Assembly: GCA_034428435.1 (NCBI GenBank)
Contig: DAOUHY010000150.1
Coordinates: forward strand, 62,001 to 126,000
Source of the DNA: Bin5 sp034428435
GTDB taxonomy: Bacteria; Chloroflexota; Anaerolineae; Caldilineales; Caldilineaceae
Direction of reading: 5' to 3'
DNA length: 64,000 bases
Part shown: positions 54,101-63,589 of the stretch, piece after piece
Layout: each line of letters opens with the position of its first letter
Position numbering within the stretch: the stretch's first letter is position 1
The notes under the pieces: model-generated
Database searches by the model: none
Told to the model about the DNA's origin: nothing
Seen by the model: the letters and a program-made list of their open reading frames with translations, nothing else
Made by a program: the position numbers and the translations under genes

Positions 54101-54922
54101 TTACCAGCGAATGTGACTCTGAACGGGCCCAACGTGTTGGTCAGAGCGCTCCGAGATGGGCCAGTTTCGCCACTCCTCTACGACCGCGATTAAGCCCTCA
54201 ACCGCCGCCTCAAAGATGACCTTCCCCTTTTCCGGTGTTGCTGAAGTCGGATCGCCATGGACACCCAGGCGTGTCCACCGGCCCCAGAAGTCGTTGAATC
54301 GAACGGGGTTGGTGTAGATGCTGTCGGAGCTTACAAACCGGCCGCGCACGTCATCGTCCGCTTCGGCCTTATCCATCTGCACGCGTTCGGGCGCCAGGTG
54401 GAGATAGAGCGAAGTCTCGAATTCGTCGGCGTGGGCCATAACCTCAGTCTCTTTGATACGGTTGAATGCCTCCATCGCCAGCCCAAAGTACCCCAGGGCG
54501 CCGCAGATTGAGTCGGTTTCCAGAACTGTTTTGCGTGCGACTAGATCGATCAGCGGGGTGTTCGAGCCGTGCCCATTGACCAGGAGAATCTTCTCAAAGC
54601 CATGATAGGCGACGCTCTTGGTAATGTTGAGGCAGAAGGCGATGAAGACGTCCGGTTCTATGTGAATTGTGCCGGGAAAGTCTATATGGTGGAGATTCAG
54701 CCCATAGGAGACCGGAGGCAAAACAAGAATGGACTGAGAAGCACGGCGCCCTGCTTCCAAGCATATCGATTCACACAAAAAGGAGTCTACGTCCAAGGGC
54801 AGGTGACGACCGTGCTGTTCAGTCGATGCGACCGGTAGCAGGACTACTTTCTGTGCGGCGATGGCATCGTTCATCTCCGCCCAAGTAAGGCGGTTGTAGC
54901 GGTACTCAGTTAGAGGATCCAT
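54101..54922 (-). CDS. creatininase family protein
   Basis: A 273-residue metal-dependent hydrolase of the creatininase/formamide hydrolase family. Motifs are VASTEQHGRHLPLDVDS (Glu and His ligands, about residues 31-47), NGHGSN and HADEFETS. Members cleave cyclic amides or formamides in degradative and biosynthetic pathways, so the substrate is not fixed. It is convergent with the hydroxyacid dehydrogenase. Confidence 0.88.
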   Translation of the reverse strand: MDPLTEYRYNRLTWAEMNDAIAAQKVVLLPVASTEQHGRHLPLDVDSFLCESICLEAGRRASQSILVLPPVSYGLNLHHIDFPGTIHIEPDVFIAFCLNITKSVAYHGFEKILLVNGHGSNTPLIDLVARKTVLETDSICGALGYFGLAMEAFNRIKETEVMAHADEFETSLYLHLAPERVQMDKAEADDDVRGRFVSSDSIYTNPVRFNDFWGRWTRLGVHGDPTSATPEKGKVIFEAAVEGLIAVVEEWRNWPISERSDQHVGPVQSHIRW

Positions 54923-55064
54923 TGGCCTGTTATCTCAATTCTGTTCATGTTTGAGTAGCCGATTGCGAAAACAGCGCTCTTGCTCCTACAGATTGAATGA
55001 GTGCGAGCCGGGATGTCCGCCGTAGACCCGCAAAACGGGTCATCACTCACAGGGAATTCCAGGT

Positions 55065-55820
55065 TCAACGATAGGCTTCGGCCTCGTCGTTGGGCTCGAA
55101 GCCAACGACCTCGCGGGCACGTGTGATGTCTCTGTAACTCCATTTGTTACTGGAGAGGGCGTAGAAGATGTCAAATTTAAGCGCCAGGGGCGCCTGTATG
55201 CATTTTTCCACCATCTGACTGATATCTCTCTGGCTGCACCATACTGAGAACTGCCGGGAATCGGTCGGACGGTCCTCCTGGTTGACAAGGCCAATCCGCA
55301 GGCAGATGATAGAGAGTTCAAAGCTGTCGGAGAACTGCCTTGCCAGAGCTTCGCCCCAGACTTTTGTTGCCCCGTACACGCCAGCGGGGCGAACAGGGGT
55401 CTCGTGAGTAATCATCGGCCACGGGGCCTTCACACTATCGTAGTCGCCATTGACGAGCGCACGGTATGGCTGCACCTGTTCCCAGCCGGAGATGGTGGAC
55501 CCGCTGCTGGCAAAAATGACTCTCGATACGCGTGCCTGGCGAGCGGCTTCAAAAACGTTGTAGACGCCGATCAAGTTGGGATCACGAACCCGCTCCCAAG
55601 GGTCGCTTCCGCGTGCGGAAGCAGCAAGATGGACGACGGTTTCCTGCCCTTCGAATGCGGGGCGGATGGCATTGAGGTTGGCGATGTCCGCCTGCACAGT
55701 GCGAACGCCTGGCACGAGGCTGCGGTTGAGAGCGGTCAAGTCGTAGTCGCTCTCAAGCCGCTGACGGACCGCGCCGCCAATCAGGCCGCTCATACCGGTC
55801 ACCAGAATACGTTCCGTCAT
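55065..55820 (-). CDS. NAD-dependent epimerase/dehydratase
   Basis: A 251-residue extended SDR. The N-terminal GMSGLIGG is the cofactor motif and YGATK carries the catalytic Tyr and Lys. It is shorter than most UDP-sugar epimerases (about 310), so it is probably of the atypical or uronate dehydrogenase-like type. AGGAG lies seven bases before ATG 55820; an adjacent ATG three bases earlier also fits. It lies near other sugar- or acid-related enzymes without a visible operon. Confidence 0.85.
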   Translation of the reverse strand: MTERILVTGMSGLIGGAVRQRLESDYDLTALNRSLVPGVRTVQADIANLNAIRPAFEGQETVVHLAASARGSDPWERVRDPNLIGVYNVFEAARQARVSRVIFASSGSTISGWEQVQPYRALVNGDYDSVKAPWPMITHETPVRPAGVYGATKVWGEALARQFSDSFELSIICLRIGLVNQEDRPTDSRQFSVWCSQRDISQMVEKCIQAPLALKFDIFYALSSNKWSYRDITRAREVVGFEPNDEAEAYR

Positions 55821-55956
55821 CATTTTGCTCCTGGGTGGATACCTATGGGAGTAATGCAAACGACTGTCAGAGCGAGGATGGGCATTCGAAGGCTTTCCTG
55901 CGAAATGTAGGGGGGTTCATTTCAAGTGTTGCCCTGCACGTCAGTTCAGCCAGAAC

Positions 55957-56661
55957 TCAGACTTCGGTGAGCAAAATACGGCCGCAGGAGGGGCAACTGA
56001 GGAGGTCGTCACTATAGCGAATATTGTTCAGGATTCCAACCGCAACCTGCGTGTGGCAGGCGCCGCAGATCTCGTCTTCGAGCAGGGCGACGGCCACACC
56101 GTTTTTTCTGCGCCGCAGATGTTCGTACATTTCGAGGTTCTCTTCGGTGAGCATTTCTGCTACCTGCTCGCGTGCCTTCTTCAGATAGAGAAACTCTTTT
56201 TTGCGCTGCTCGATCTCAGTTTCAAAGGCATTTTTTCGATTCGTCCACTCCTCTTCTACTTGCACAAGGTTGGTCCGCTTATTCTCCAAAGTTGCCTGAA
56301 GCGAATCAACCATCACCAGTCTCTCCACGCTGCGATTTTCGAGGTCAGTCCGGTGTTCCTTCATCGATTCAATGCTGGACTGCAGGGCTTCGAGTTCTCT
56401 TGGATTACTCAGTTCCCCACTCATCAGGCTTGATTCGGATTCACGTATCCTATCGGTGAGTGATCGCGACTCGAGTTCCAGGTCTTGTTGTTCGGTTCGG
56501 GTACCCTGGAGTTCCTGGTCGATAGAATCGACTTCCTCGCGCAGCAGATCCAGTTCTTTCGAACCCTCCGCCGCTCTATTGAGGAGAAGGATACGTCGTC
56601 GAACTTTGTCGTAAAGTGAATCGATTTCGTGCATCTTGAGCAATGCAGCTTTTGCGTTCAC
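55957..56661 (-). CDS. zinc-ribbon coiled-coil protein
   Basis: A 234-residue protein: a long charged coiled-coil hairpin (about residues 10-190) ending in a C4 zinc ribbon (CGACH and CPSCG). Proteins of this architecture are common in bacteria and may bind nucleic acid; no function is established. The family's usual beginning (LLxxxxIDxxxxxL) matches the segment after GTG 56661. The frame remains open upstream to TTG 56919, which would add 86 residues including a hydrophobic stretch. Confidence 0.78.
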   Translation of the reverse strand: MNAKAALLKMHEIDSLYDKVRRRILLLNRAAEGSKELDLLREEVDSIDQELQGTRTEQQDLELESRSLTDRIRESESSLMSGELSNPRELEALQSSIESMKEHRTDLENRSVERLVMVDSLQATLENKRTNLVQVEEEWTNRKNAFETEIEQRKKEFLYLKKAREQVAEMLTEENLEMYEHLRRRKNGVAVALLEDEICGACHTQVAVGILNNIRYSDDLLSCPSCGRILLTEV

Positions 56662-56991
56662 GTGATACCCCGTAGAGGCTAATTTTTCTGTGTGGGCAGC
56701 CGAAAGTTGAGCCGACTGCCAGCCATTTTCACGCCGGTGGAGCGTCAGCCATTCCTGGTTGTCTGCGGTGGATGCGACACGCTGCACCAGCGTGCCGGCC
56801 AGAACCGCGCAAAGTACAAGTGAGACGATCGGGTAAGCCAGGCAGTTGCGGGGAAAGATGGCGTTCAGCTTACGCAGATCAATTCGGTCGAAGAGTGCCG
56901 AGACCAGATGGCTTTGCAACCGCAGGAGACCTTTTAACTCAGTCTATCATATCATCCTATTGTCTTTCGAAGCAAGGCGGCCTTCAGCACG
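56662..56991. other. upstream region, possibly coding
   Basis: About 330 bases. On the minus strand it is in frame with the zinc-ribbon gene up to TTG 56919 and encodes a hydrophobic stretch (IVSLVLCAVLAGTLV). It is either an N-terminal membrane anchor or untranslated leader; the sequence does not decide. Confidence 0.4.
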
Positions 56992-57452
56992 CGTGCATCC
57001 CTGATTTGGAGTGGGAACGGTCTGGAAGGGAATCGGTGCCAGCGGTGGCTGAAATTGTTTACTGGCTCTGGGAGAGACGCAGTGCAGGCGTCGGGCCTGG
57101 CCGTACGGTGGAGTCCTTCAGTTGGGGAGGGTGCGAGGGCAGGCACATGGCCGGCGCCTAAGGGGATCTGATGGGACAGGCGGGACGTGGTCTGGCCAGA
57201 CACCTTCGATTAGGCACCTGTAACGAAAATCGACACCCGGTCGACCAGGCATGTTGTAGGAGAGGGGGCGTTGCGGGGGCGGAGCCCCCGCACAAGGGAG
57301 GGCCGAATAGGCCCGACCGCCCAGAAGGGCAGTAGTCAGTGGTCAGTGGTAAGAGGAGGCGTTTTTCTTACCATAGCGATGAAGGCGAACTGGACTGTGC
57401 TCCGTTGCTACCCAAGGTAAAGGAGAGTTTGCCCTATTTTGGGATGCACCCT
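56992..57452 (+). mobile_element. 460 bp MITE-like element, copy E (type 1 arm)
   Basis: It starts GTGCATCCC near 56993 and ends GGGATGCACCC at 57451, an imperfect inverted repeat like that of copy C. The left arms of copies A, C and E align. The 65-base module is at 57258-57322, followed by heptamer repeats. No coding capacity. Between its right end and 57885 nothing further is recognised. Confidence 0.7.
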
Positions 57453-57885
57453 CATAAGGGGGAGCAGGCCATAGTTGGAGACGCGTTCTGGGATGAGTCG
57501 GGGCAAATTGATGGGAGTGCGCGGTCATTCAGATTGGGTGAGACTGGATGCGGCGCGAGCCAAAGGACGAGCCCGGATGCACCTGCCGAATCTTCTTCAC
57601 GACTCAATGAGATCTTGTTTCAGCCCGGATCTCGCCAGGTACCAGACCGGTCCACTAAGTGCTTCCATGGGTCAGAACCGCATTGCACATCAAGAGATAC
57701 GAATGGACGTCGTCTTGTCTGGTAGCACAGGTGTCCAGTCCGTATAGGCAGGGCGACTCGACCCCAAACAGAATTGCGCTTCTTGCCAAATTCCGTGAGA
57801 ATAGGGTCGCGGGACAGGCGTTGTGAGATGGCGTCAAAACAGGAGTTCGCCAACGGCTTGCAACGCGTAAGGAGAGACTGCGCAG

Positions 57886-58122
57886 ATGTCGATGTTCAGA
57901 CCTTCGCCGGGTCGCGGGGGCCAGAGTTTTGTAGAATACGCATTGCTCTTGATCCTGGTGTCGATAGTCCTGCTGTCGATATTGCTGATTCTAGGCAACG
58001 ACCTGCGAACCTTAATCAATGACGTGCTCCAGCGCTGGTTTCCGACAACGGATGAGGCGTTTCAAACTCCGCCTTTCACTCTGATGTGGCTCGTTCCAGA
58101 ATTGGGCCGTGACGAAGTCTGA
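57886..58122 (+). CDS. Flp-type IVb pilin-like protein
   Basis: A 78-residue prepilin. The processing site GQSFVEYA has Gly at -1 and Glu at +5, followed by a hydrophobic stretch (LLLILVSIVLLSILLIL), as in Flp/Tad pilins. Cleavage by a prepilin peptidase at Gly12 would leave a 66-residue subunit. No other tad genes are nearby. AAGGAGAG lies upstream of ATG 57886. Its end overlaps the comF start by 14 bases. Confidence 0.8.
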   Translation: MSMFRPSPGRGGQSFVEYALLLILVSIVLLSILLILGNDLRTLINDVLQRWFPTTDEAFQTPPFTLMWLVPELGRDEV

Positions 58123-58864
58123 CAGGCATGGGATCGGGCTCGAAGGCGTTCAGAGAATCGGTACCTACGTTCTCGACCTGGTCTTTCCTCCCCGGTGCGT
58201 CAGCTGCCTGCGATACGGTCAATGGTTCTGCGACTCTTGTGCACAGAGGCCGCTACCCGCTCCAACAAGGCAAGTCTGCCGGCATTGCGGCCTATGGCTG
58301 CCGGTTGACGCAGCAGGTCTTGGGTCTCCTTGTCCAGGTTGCGGCGATGCCCTGGGATGGGTGGGGATTGCGGCGCTTCACGAGGGCCCTTTGCGACAAG
58401 CAATCCATGCACTCAAGTACGAAGACAGGGCCCAGTTGGGTTCCAACCTGGGCCGCTACTTGCGAGCATTGACCTTTGTGGCTCCGTGGCCTGCCATAGT
58501 GGAAAGACTGGACGGCATTGTCCCCGTCCCGCTGCACAGGGACAGGTTGAAGGAACGAGGTTACAACCAGGCCAATTTGTTGGCGGCCACCCTTTCAGCG
58601 AAGTCCGAGAAGCCGGTACTTGACCGAGCTGTTGAGCGCTTCAAGGCAACCAGTACCCAGGTCGGACTCTCGCCTTCAGAACGGGCAGAAAATGTTAAGG
58701 GCAAATTCAGAGCGAATTCAGGGCTGGTGGCTGGGAAAGCTCTGCTGCTGGTGGATGATGTCTATACAACGGGTGCGACGATGCGGGAATGCGCCTCAGT
58801 CTTGCGCAACGCTGGCGCAGCGGCTATCTATGGAATCGCGCTGGCGACACCTGCAACAAGGTAG
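58109..58864 (+). CDS. comF: ComF family protein
   Basis: A 251-residue ComF-like protein. Cysteine pairs CVSC and CDSC, then CRHC and CPGC, form the N-terminal zinc-binding part. The phosphoribosyltransferase-like fold follows, with PVPLHRDRLKERGYNQ (about 140-155) and the PRPP-type loop VDDVYTTGAT. In naturally transformable bacteria ComF is needed for DNA uptake. GTG 58109 lies within the pilin gene. Confidence 0.9.
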   Translation: MTKSDRHGIGLEGVQRIGTYVLDLVFPPRCVSCLRYGQWFCDSCAQRPLPAPTRQVCRHCGLWLPVDAAGLGSPCPGCGDALGWVGIAALHEGPLRQAIHALKYEDRAQLGSNLGRYLRALTFVAPWPAIVERLDGIVPVPLHRDRLKERGYNQANLLAATLSAKSEKPVLDRAVERFKATSTQVGLSPSERAENVKGKFRANSGLVAGKALLLVDDVYTTGATMRECASVLRNAGAAAIYGIALATPATR

Positions 58865-58981
58865 CCTATGCTGAGCCTCTACGGTGAAACAGGGTAGACT
58901 CAATAGCCGCCGGAGGCTTCCAGCTTCCGCAAGAGTTTGAATTCAGTCAATAGTTTCGAACGAACATGGAGGGAGAATCGA

Positions 58982-59533
58982 ATGAACCTGACGGTCCACG
59001 GAAGAAATGTCGTAATTTCTGACCGAGTTCAGGATTACGTTGAGAAAAAGGTGGGGAGGCTGGAAAAGTATCTGCCACAGATCAGAGAGGCTAGAGCAGA
59101 ACTGGTCCGCAGTGAGACCCGGGCGGCAGCAGACCGGTACACAGCTCAATTGACGATATGGATCAGTGGGCAGATTTTGCGGGCTGAGGAGTCCAGCGAA
59201 GACCTGTTTGCGTCGGTCGACGCTATTGCGGATAAGATGTACCGCCAGATAGAACGATATAAGGGGCGCCGGTTTAAGAACAAGAGACGCAATGCCGCCG
59301 CAGCGGCCGCGGCAGTCGAGCTATCGGCCACGCAGTTGCCCGATGATCTGGTGAGAATTGTACGGACCAAGCAGTTTGTGGCGGAGCCGATGTTACCGGA
59401 GGAGGCGGTTGAACAGATGGAACTGCTCGGCCATGACTTCTTCGTCTTCTACAATGTAGACACTCTTTCTCTGAATATCGTGTACGGTCGGCGAGACGGA
59501 AACTACGGGCTGCTTCAGCCGCGTACAAACTGA
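58982..59533 (+). CDS. hpf: ribosome hibernation promoting factor, long form
   Basis: A 183-residue protein. The N-terminal HPF/RaiA domain (residues 1-95) binds the 30S subunit. After a basic/Ala-rich linker, a C-terminal dimerisation domain (about 130-183; IVRTKQF, GHDFFVFYN) joins ribosomes into inactive 100S particles. GGAGGGAGA precedes ATG 58982. Confidence 0.95.
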   Translation: MNLTVHGRNVVISDRVQDYVEKKVGRLEKYLPQIREARAELVRSETRAAADRYTAQLTIWISGQILRAEESSEDLFASVDAIADKMYRQIERYKGRRFKNKRRNAAAAAAAVELSATQLPDDLVRIVRTKQFVAEPMLPEEAVEQMELLGHDFFVFYNVDTLSLNIVYGRRDGNYGLLQPRTN

Positions 59534-59937
59534 CATGCGCTCAATTTGAGAACCCGCTCTTTGCACGTATCGTTTTGCGCGTTTCTGATTGCGCAGGGGC
59601 GGACATGTGAGGCTCGGTAACGTTGCCCACTGCGGACGAAGTTTCCCGGCGTCTGACAGGATTTGCATCGGGCCGCGCGAGTGGGGAGGTCCTGGATTGA
59701 GCAGAACTGACGTACCGCTTCACGGGTTCACTGCATCTGTGCCGGCTCCTGCAGGGCCGGGGACAGGCAGTACGACTGAGGAATCTCAGGCTCGGAGGAA
59801 CCCTGATTCCAGTAATCACCGGCCCGGATTGGTATACGCAGAGTTGGAATCCGTTTGCACGTCCCAGTATGGCGCACCACCTTGGCTCTCGAATAGGGCT
59901 TTAGTGCCAGCGTCTACGGGTGGTTGAACGAGCTCCG
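59534..59937. other. intergenic region, nothing recognised
   Basis: About 400 bases. Open frames exist on both strands but none has a recognisable domain, start site or coding character. No hairpin or repeat stands out. Confidence 0.5.
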
Positions 59938-60954
59938 ATGCGCGTATCGGTCGTGGCCACGGTCTATAACGAGGGGAACAGCATCAGGATCTTGATGGAT
60001 TCCCTCCTGGACCAGACACGCAAGCCGGACGAGATAGTTATCTGCGATGGCGGCAGCGTTGACAATACCGTTGACATTCTGAAGGAATACGCTGGCAGGG
60101 CGCCCTGTTTGCGAATTGTAGCGGAATCGGGCGCAAACATCAGTCGGGGTCGGAATCTGGCGGTCAAGGAGGCGACTGGATCCGTTATCGCCTGCACCGA
60201 TGCCGGAGTAAGATTGGCCCCTAACTGGTTGGAGAAGCTGGTTGCACCTTTTGAGGAAGGGATACCCGCTCAGAAGGGCAATGTCGGGGCCGTGGCCGGG
60301 TTCTTTGTGCCGGAAGTATCAGGCCCATTCGAGGTGGCAATGGGTGCGACCGTTTTGCCCCAGGTGGAGGAGATAGAGCCTTCCGGTTTTTTGCCCAGCA
60401 GCCGATCTGTTGCGTATTCAAAGGCGTTGTGGCAAAGAGTAGGCGGGTATCCTGAATGGCTCGACTACTGTGAGGACCTGGTATTCGACCTACGCATTGC
60501 GGCGGCAGAAGGGGCGCCCGCGTTTGCGTGGGCTCCAGAGGCTGTGGCACATTTTCGTCCCCGTCCTGACCTGAAATCCTTCTGGCAACAGTACTACCGT
60601 TACGCAAGGGGGGATGGGAAAGCCGACCTGTGGCGGGTGCGGCACGCGGTCCGCTATGCCACTTATCTGGTTCTGGTCCCTGCGCTATTGGGCCATGCAC
60701 TGTGGGGACAGGAGGCGCGCTGGCTGGGCTGGCTTGGCTTGCTTGTCGGGGGTATGGTCAATTGCGCGCGGCCCTGGCGGCGACTGCGGATGTTTGCGAG
60801 AGGTCATTCAGTTGTTGAGCGGGTAGGGGCTGCCATGTGTGTGCCGGTAGTTCGACTGGTAGGCGACGCGGCCAAGATGGCGGGTTATCCTGTAGGCCTG
60901 CTTTGGCGCTGGCGGAACAGGCACAGGGCAGAGATTCACTGGCGCGATGCATAG
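59938..60954 (+). CDS. glycosyltransferase family 2 protein
   Basis: A 338-residue GT-A fold glycosyltransferase. VSVVATVYNEGNSI is at 3-16. The sugar-nucleotide Asp residues are in DGGS and TDAG, and YCEDLVF carries the likely catalytic acidic residues. Two C-terminal hydrophobic segments (about 240-280) suggest membrane attachment. ATG 59938 is chosen; GTG 59920 in frame is possible. It probably builds a surface or lipid-linked glycan. Confidence 0.87.
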   Translation: MRVSVVATVYNEGNSIRILMDSLLDQTRKPDEIVICDGGSVDNTVDILKEYAGRAPCLRIVAESGANISRGRNLAVKEATGSVIACTDAGVRLAPNWLEKLVAPFEEGIPAQKGNVGAVAGFFVPEVSGPFEVAMGATVLPQVEEIEPSGFLPSSRSVAYSKALWQRVGGYPEWLDYCEDLVFDLRIAAAEGAPAFAWAPEAVAHFRPRPDLKSFWQQYYRYARGDGKADLWRVRHAVRYATYLVLVPALLGHALWGQEARWLGWLGLLVGGMVNCARPWRRLRMFARGHSVVERVGAAMCVPVVRLVGDAAKMAGYPVGLLWRWRNRHRAEIHWRDA

Positions 60955-60997
60955 CGGTCCGGAACGATAGTCCAGGATTTCATCAGCGAGACATTCC

Positions 60998-61657
60998 TTG
61001 GCATTACTCATAGATGGACACAATGTAATCGGCTCAGGTTTGTTGGAGGGCATCAGCCTGCAGGACGAGAACGATGAAGAGTTGTTCGTATCGCGCTTGC
61101 GCGTTTGGCGGAGCAGCTACAAGGGAACAGTTACGGTGATCTTTGATCGGGGCATCGTCGGAGGTGCGTCACGGGAACTGAGCGGAGGCGGGGTCGAGGT
61201 CATCTTTGCGCGAAACCCACAGGAGGCCGACGATTTGATCAGACGTCGTATCCACCGGCGGCCACAGGGCTTAGTCGTCGTAACGAATGATTGGACGCTG
61301 CGGCAGGAAGCGAAACTTTACGACATTGAAACGTGGCAGGCGGAGGAGTTCGTTCAGCGAATGCAGAGAGGGCGAGGGCGTCTGTCCGAGGACCAGGTCG
61401 ACGCGCCTTACAGGGGAACCGGAGCTCCATTTGAGACAGGGAAGGAGGCGTCGCCGGACGAGGAAGGTGCCGAAAGCCATGTGAGCCTGTCCGACAGCGA
61501 AGTATCTGAATGGATGGATCTGTTCGGCCCGTCCGATCCGGTAGCCAAGCGGCCTCCACAGGTTGAACGCAGGCCTCCTTCCCCCAGCCGAGCCGCGTTT
61601 TCTCGGCACAAGGATGCGCTCCGGAAGAGATTGAAGGGGAAGCAAGGTAAACGCTGA
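60998..61657 (+). CDS. NYN domain protein, YacP/Rae1-like ribonuclease
   Basis: A 219-residue PIN-like nuclease. LLIDGHNVIG (4-13), VIFDRG and VTNDWTLRQEA carry the conserved acidic residues. Characterised relatives cut ribosome-associated mRNA. The last 90 residues are a polar disordered tail ending in basic residues. The start is TTG 60998; family alignment begins there. Confidence 0.82.
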   Translation: MALLIDGHNVIGSGLLEGISLQDENDEELFVSRLRVWRSSYKGTVTVIFDRGIVGGASRELSGGGVEVIFARNPQEADDLIRRRIHRRPQGLVVVTNDWTLRQEAKLYDIETWQAEEFVQRMQRGRGRLSEDQVDAPYRGTGAPFETGKEASPDEEGAESHVSLSDSEVSEWMDLFGPSDPVAKRPPQVERRPPSPSRAAFSRHKDALRKRLKGKQGKR

Positions 61658-61809
61658 GCAACGCACATCAGAACCTGGAAATGCAGATCAGTAGTCCTCA
61701 AATCTTGAGCAGCGTAGGCGGTTAGGCCGATGCTGGCTGTACACTTTCGCGCCGCAAGTGCGGTTCGATGACATCGGACGCCGGGCCCAGAAGGAAAGGG
61801 CGACGAACG

Positions 61810-62274
61810 GTGAAGGCCCATCTGGTCGAGGCGACCCCAGGCGCCGGCGGATGGGGTCACTGGGTGCTTTCGGCGCCCGCGATCTGCTTCCTGGGATGGC
61901 TGTGGCTTGACGTGTTTGGGATCCTTAGCCCATTTCAGTCGCGGCCGGTTGATCTCCTGCTGGGCACTCTCACTTACATCGTCTTCATCCTGCTGCCATT
62001 CGGATATGGCGCCCACCGTCTGGTTACATCCTTCCCAGGTATATTCCAGCAGGCTGGTTGGACAGTGCAGCCAATGGAGCCGGTAAAGCCTGAAGAACAG
62101 CACATAGTCAGGTACATTGGCACTACGCGAGAGCGCGCTGAGACTGACGGCAGGCGAATTCTGCTGCGCGTGGCGCAAGGGTGGGTCTATCTGGAGATCG
62201 GCGCGATACTCGTCAGTGCCATAGCAATGGTGCCGCTCTTCTTCAGCGCGGTGGAATTTGGATTTGGACGCTAG
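61810..62274 (+). CDS. small membrane protein of unknown function
   Basis: A 154-residue protein with about three membrane segments (roughly 18-38, 45-68 and 125-148) and a charged middle portion. No family recognised. GTG 61810 has GGAAAGGG about ten bases upstream; ATG 61768 lacks such a site. Confidence 0.65.
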   Translation: MKAHLVEATPGAGGWGHWVLSAPAICFLGWLWLDVFGILSPFQSRPVDLLLGTLTYIVFILLPFGYGAHRLVTSFPGIFQQAGWTVQPMEPVKPEEQHIVRYIGTTRERAETDGRRILLRVAQGWVYLEIGAILVSAIAMVPLFFSAVEFGFGR

Positions 62275-62345
62275 CACGGCCGGCTGCGCTCTGGATTTGC
62301 GGTACTACTACAGTCCGAACACACTTTTTTCAGCAAGAGATAGAA

Positions 62346-63506
62346 ATGAATCTGCACCAGTTCATCCCCTATTTCAAGCAGCAAGAGCCACAGATTCTTG
62401 AAGCAATCGGTGAGCTTGTGAGGGAGGAGACGCCATCCAGCGACAAGGGACGGTTGGATGCATTTGTCGCCCGACTCGCGGCTCGCTTTGCGGCAGCAGG
62501 ATTGGAACCGGAGATTGTCACCAGTCAGACGCGGGGAGACCACCTGCGCGCCCGATTGCGGAGTGCCGGGCATGTGGCCGACCGGTCGGCGCGGCCGGCG
62601 CTGATTCTGTGCCACTGCGATACAGTCTGGCCGGCCGGCTCTCTGGAGACGCATCCATTCCGGGTGGATGGCCAGGGTTGGGCGTACGGACCCGGGATTT
62701 TCGACATGAAGTCAAGTCTGGCGCTGGTGGAATACGTGATCCGGGGCGTAGGGAGCCTTAACCTGCGTCTGCCGCGTCCTGTAACCGTGCTTGCAACATC
62801 GGACGAGGAGGTCGGCAGTCAGACCTCGCGTGCGCTGATAGAAGAGGAAGCAAAGAAGGCTGCGTATGTGCTGGTGCTGGAGCCGCCGCTTCCCGGAGGC
62901 GTGCTGAAAACGACACGGAAGGGTGGGTCCCACTATACACTTTCGATAACCGGGCGGGCAGCGCACGCGGGTGTGGAGCCAGAGAAGGGCGTCAGCGCGG
63001 TTCAGGAACTGGCGCACCAGATCCTGGCCTTGCACAGCCTGACCGACATCGATGCCGGAACAACTGTAAACGTCGGCACTGTGGCTGCAGGGACACGACC
63101 CAACGTTGTTGCCGCGCACGCGGAGGCCAGGGTCGATGTTCGGGCGTGGACTGCCGCGGAGATGGAGCGCATAGACAGAAAGGTTTTTGGACTCAGTTCT
63201 TTGGTGGCCGGAACTCAAATTGAGGTAACGGGTGGGGTCAATCGTCTTCCGTTGGAGAGAACTGTCACGGGGTCACTCTTCGAGCAGGCCAAGGCAATAG
63301 GGCACAGGATTGGCCTGGACTTGCATGAAGGGGGAACCGGAGGCGGCAGTGACGGCAACCTGACCGGGACATTGGGCGTCCCTACTTTGGACGGTCTGGG
63401 TATTCCAGGGGACGGTGCACACGCAGACCATGAACATATTGAAGTGGACAAGATCGGCGAGAGAGCTGGGCTTCTGACTGCACTGCTCATGGCGCTTTCG
63501 CCGTGA
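62346..63506 (+). CDS. M20 family metallopeptidase (glutamate carboxypeptidase-like)
   Basis: A 386-residue zinc exopeptidase of the ArgE/DapE/carboxypeptidase G2 group. Zinc and catalytic residues are in LCHCDTVW, GIFDMK, DEEVGS and HADHEH. The GxxHxxxxP-type dimerisation domain is present (SGRAAHAGVEPEKG-like segment). ATG 62346 has AAGAGA upstream. The short peptidase gene that follows suggests peptide scavenging. Confidence 0.92.
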   Translation: MNLHQFIPYFKQQEPQILEAIGELVREETPSSDKGRLDAFVARLAARFAAAGLEPEIVTSQTRGDHLRARLRSAGHVADRSARPALILCHCDTVWPAGSLETHPFRVDGQGWAYGPGIFDMKSSLALVEYVIRGVGSLNLRLPRPVTVLATSDEEVGSQTSRALIEEEAKKAAYVLVLEPPLPGGVLKTTRKGGSHYTLSITGRAAHAGVEPEKGVSAVQELAHQILALHSLTDIDAGTTVNVGTVAAGTRPNVVAAHAEARVDVRAWTAAEMERIDRKVFGLSSLVAGTQIEVTGGVNRLPLERTVTGSLFEQAKAIGHRIGLDLHEGGTGGGSDGNLTGTLGVPTLDGLGIPGDGAHADHEHIEVDKIGERAGLLTALLMALSP

Positions 63507-63589
63507 AGCGTATTGTTACGAGGGCTTCAGAAAAATTGTGGCCCGAAACCTGGGTCGCCGGGCGATAGTCTGTGGAGAACGTGCGAGAG

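Noticed and set aside
59589..59927. 112-codon frame between hpf and the glycosyltransferase
   Set aside because: Pro/Gly/Arg-rich, no ribosome-binding site, and an opposite frame is equally open.
61408..62277. Minus-strand frame of 289 codons over the YacP-like and membrane genes
   Set aside because: It crosses two plus-strand genes with good start sites and encodes no recognisable domain.
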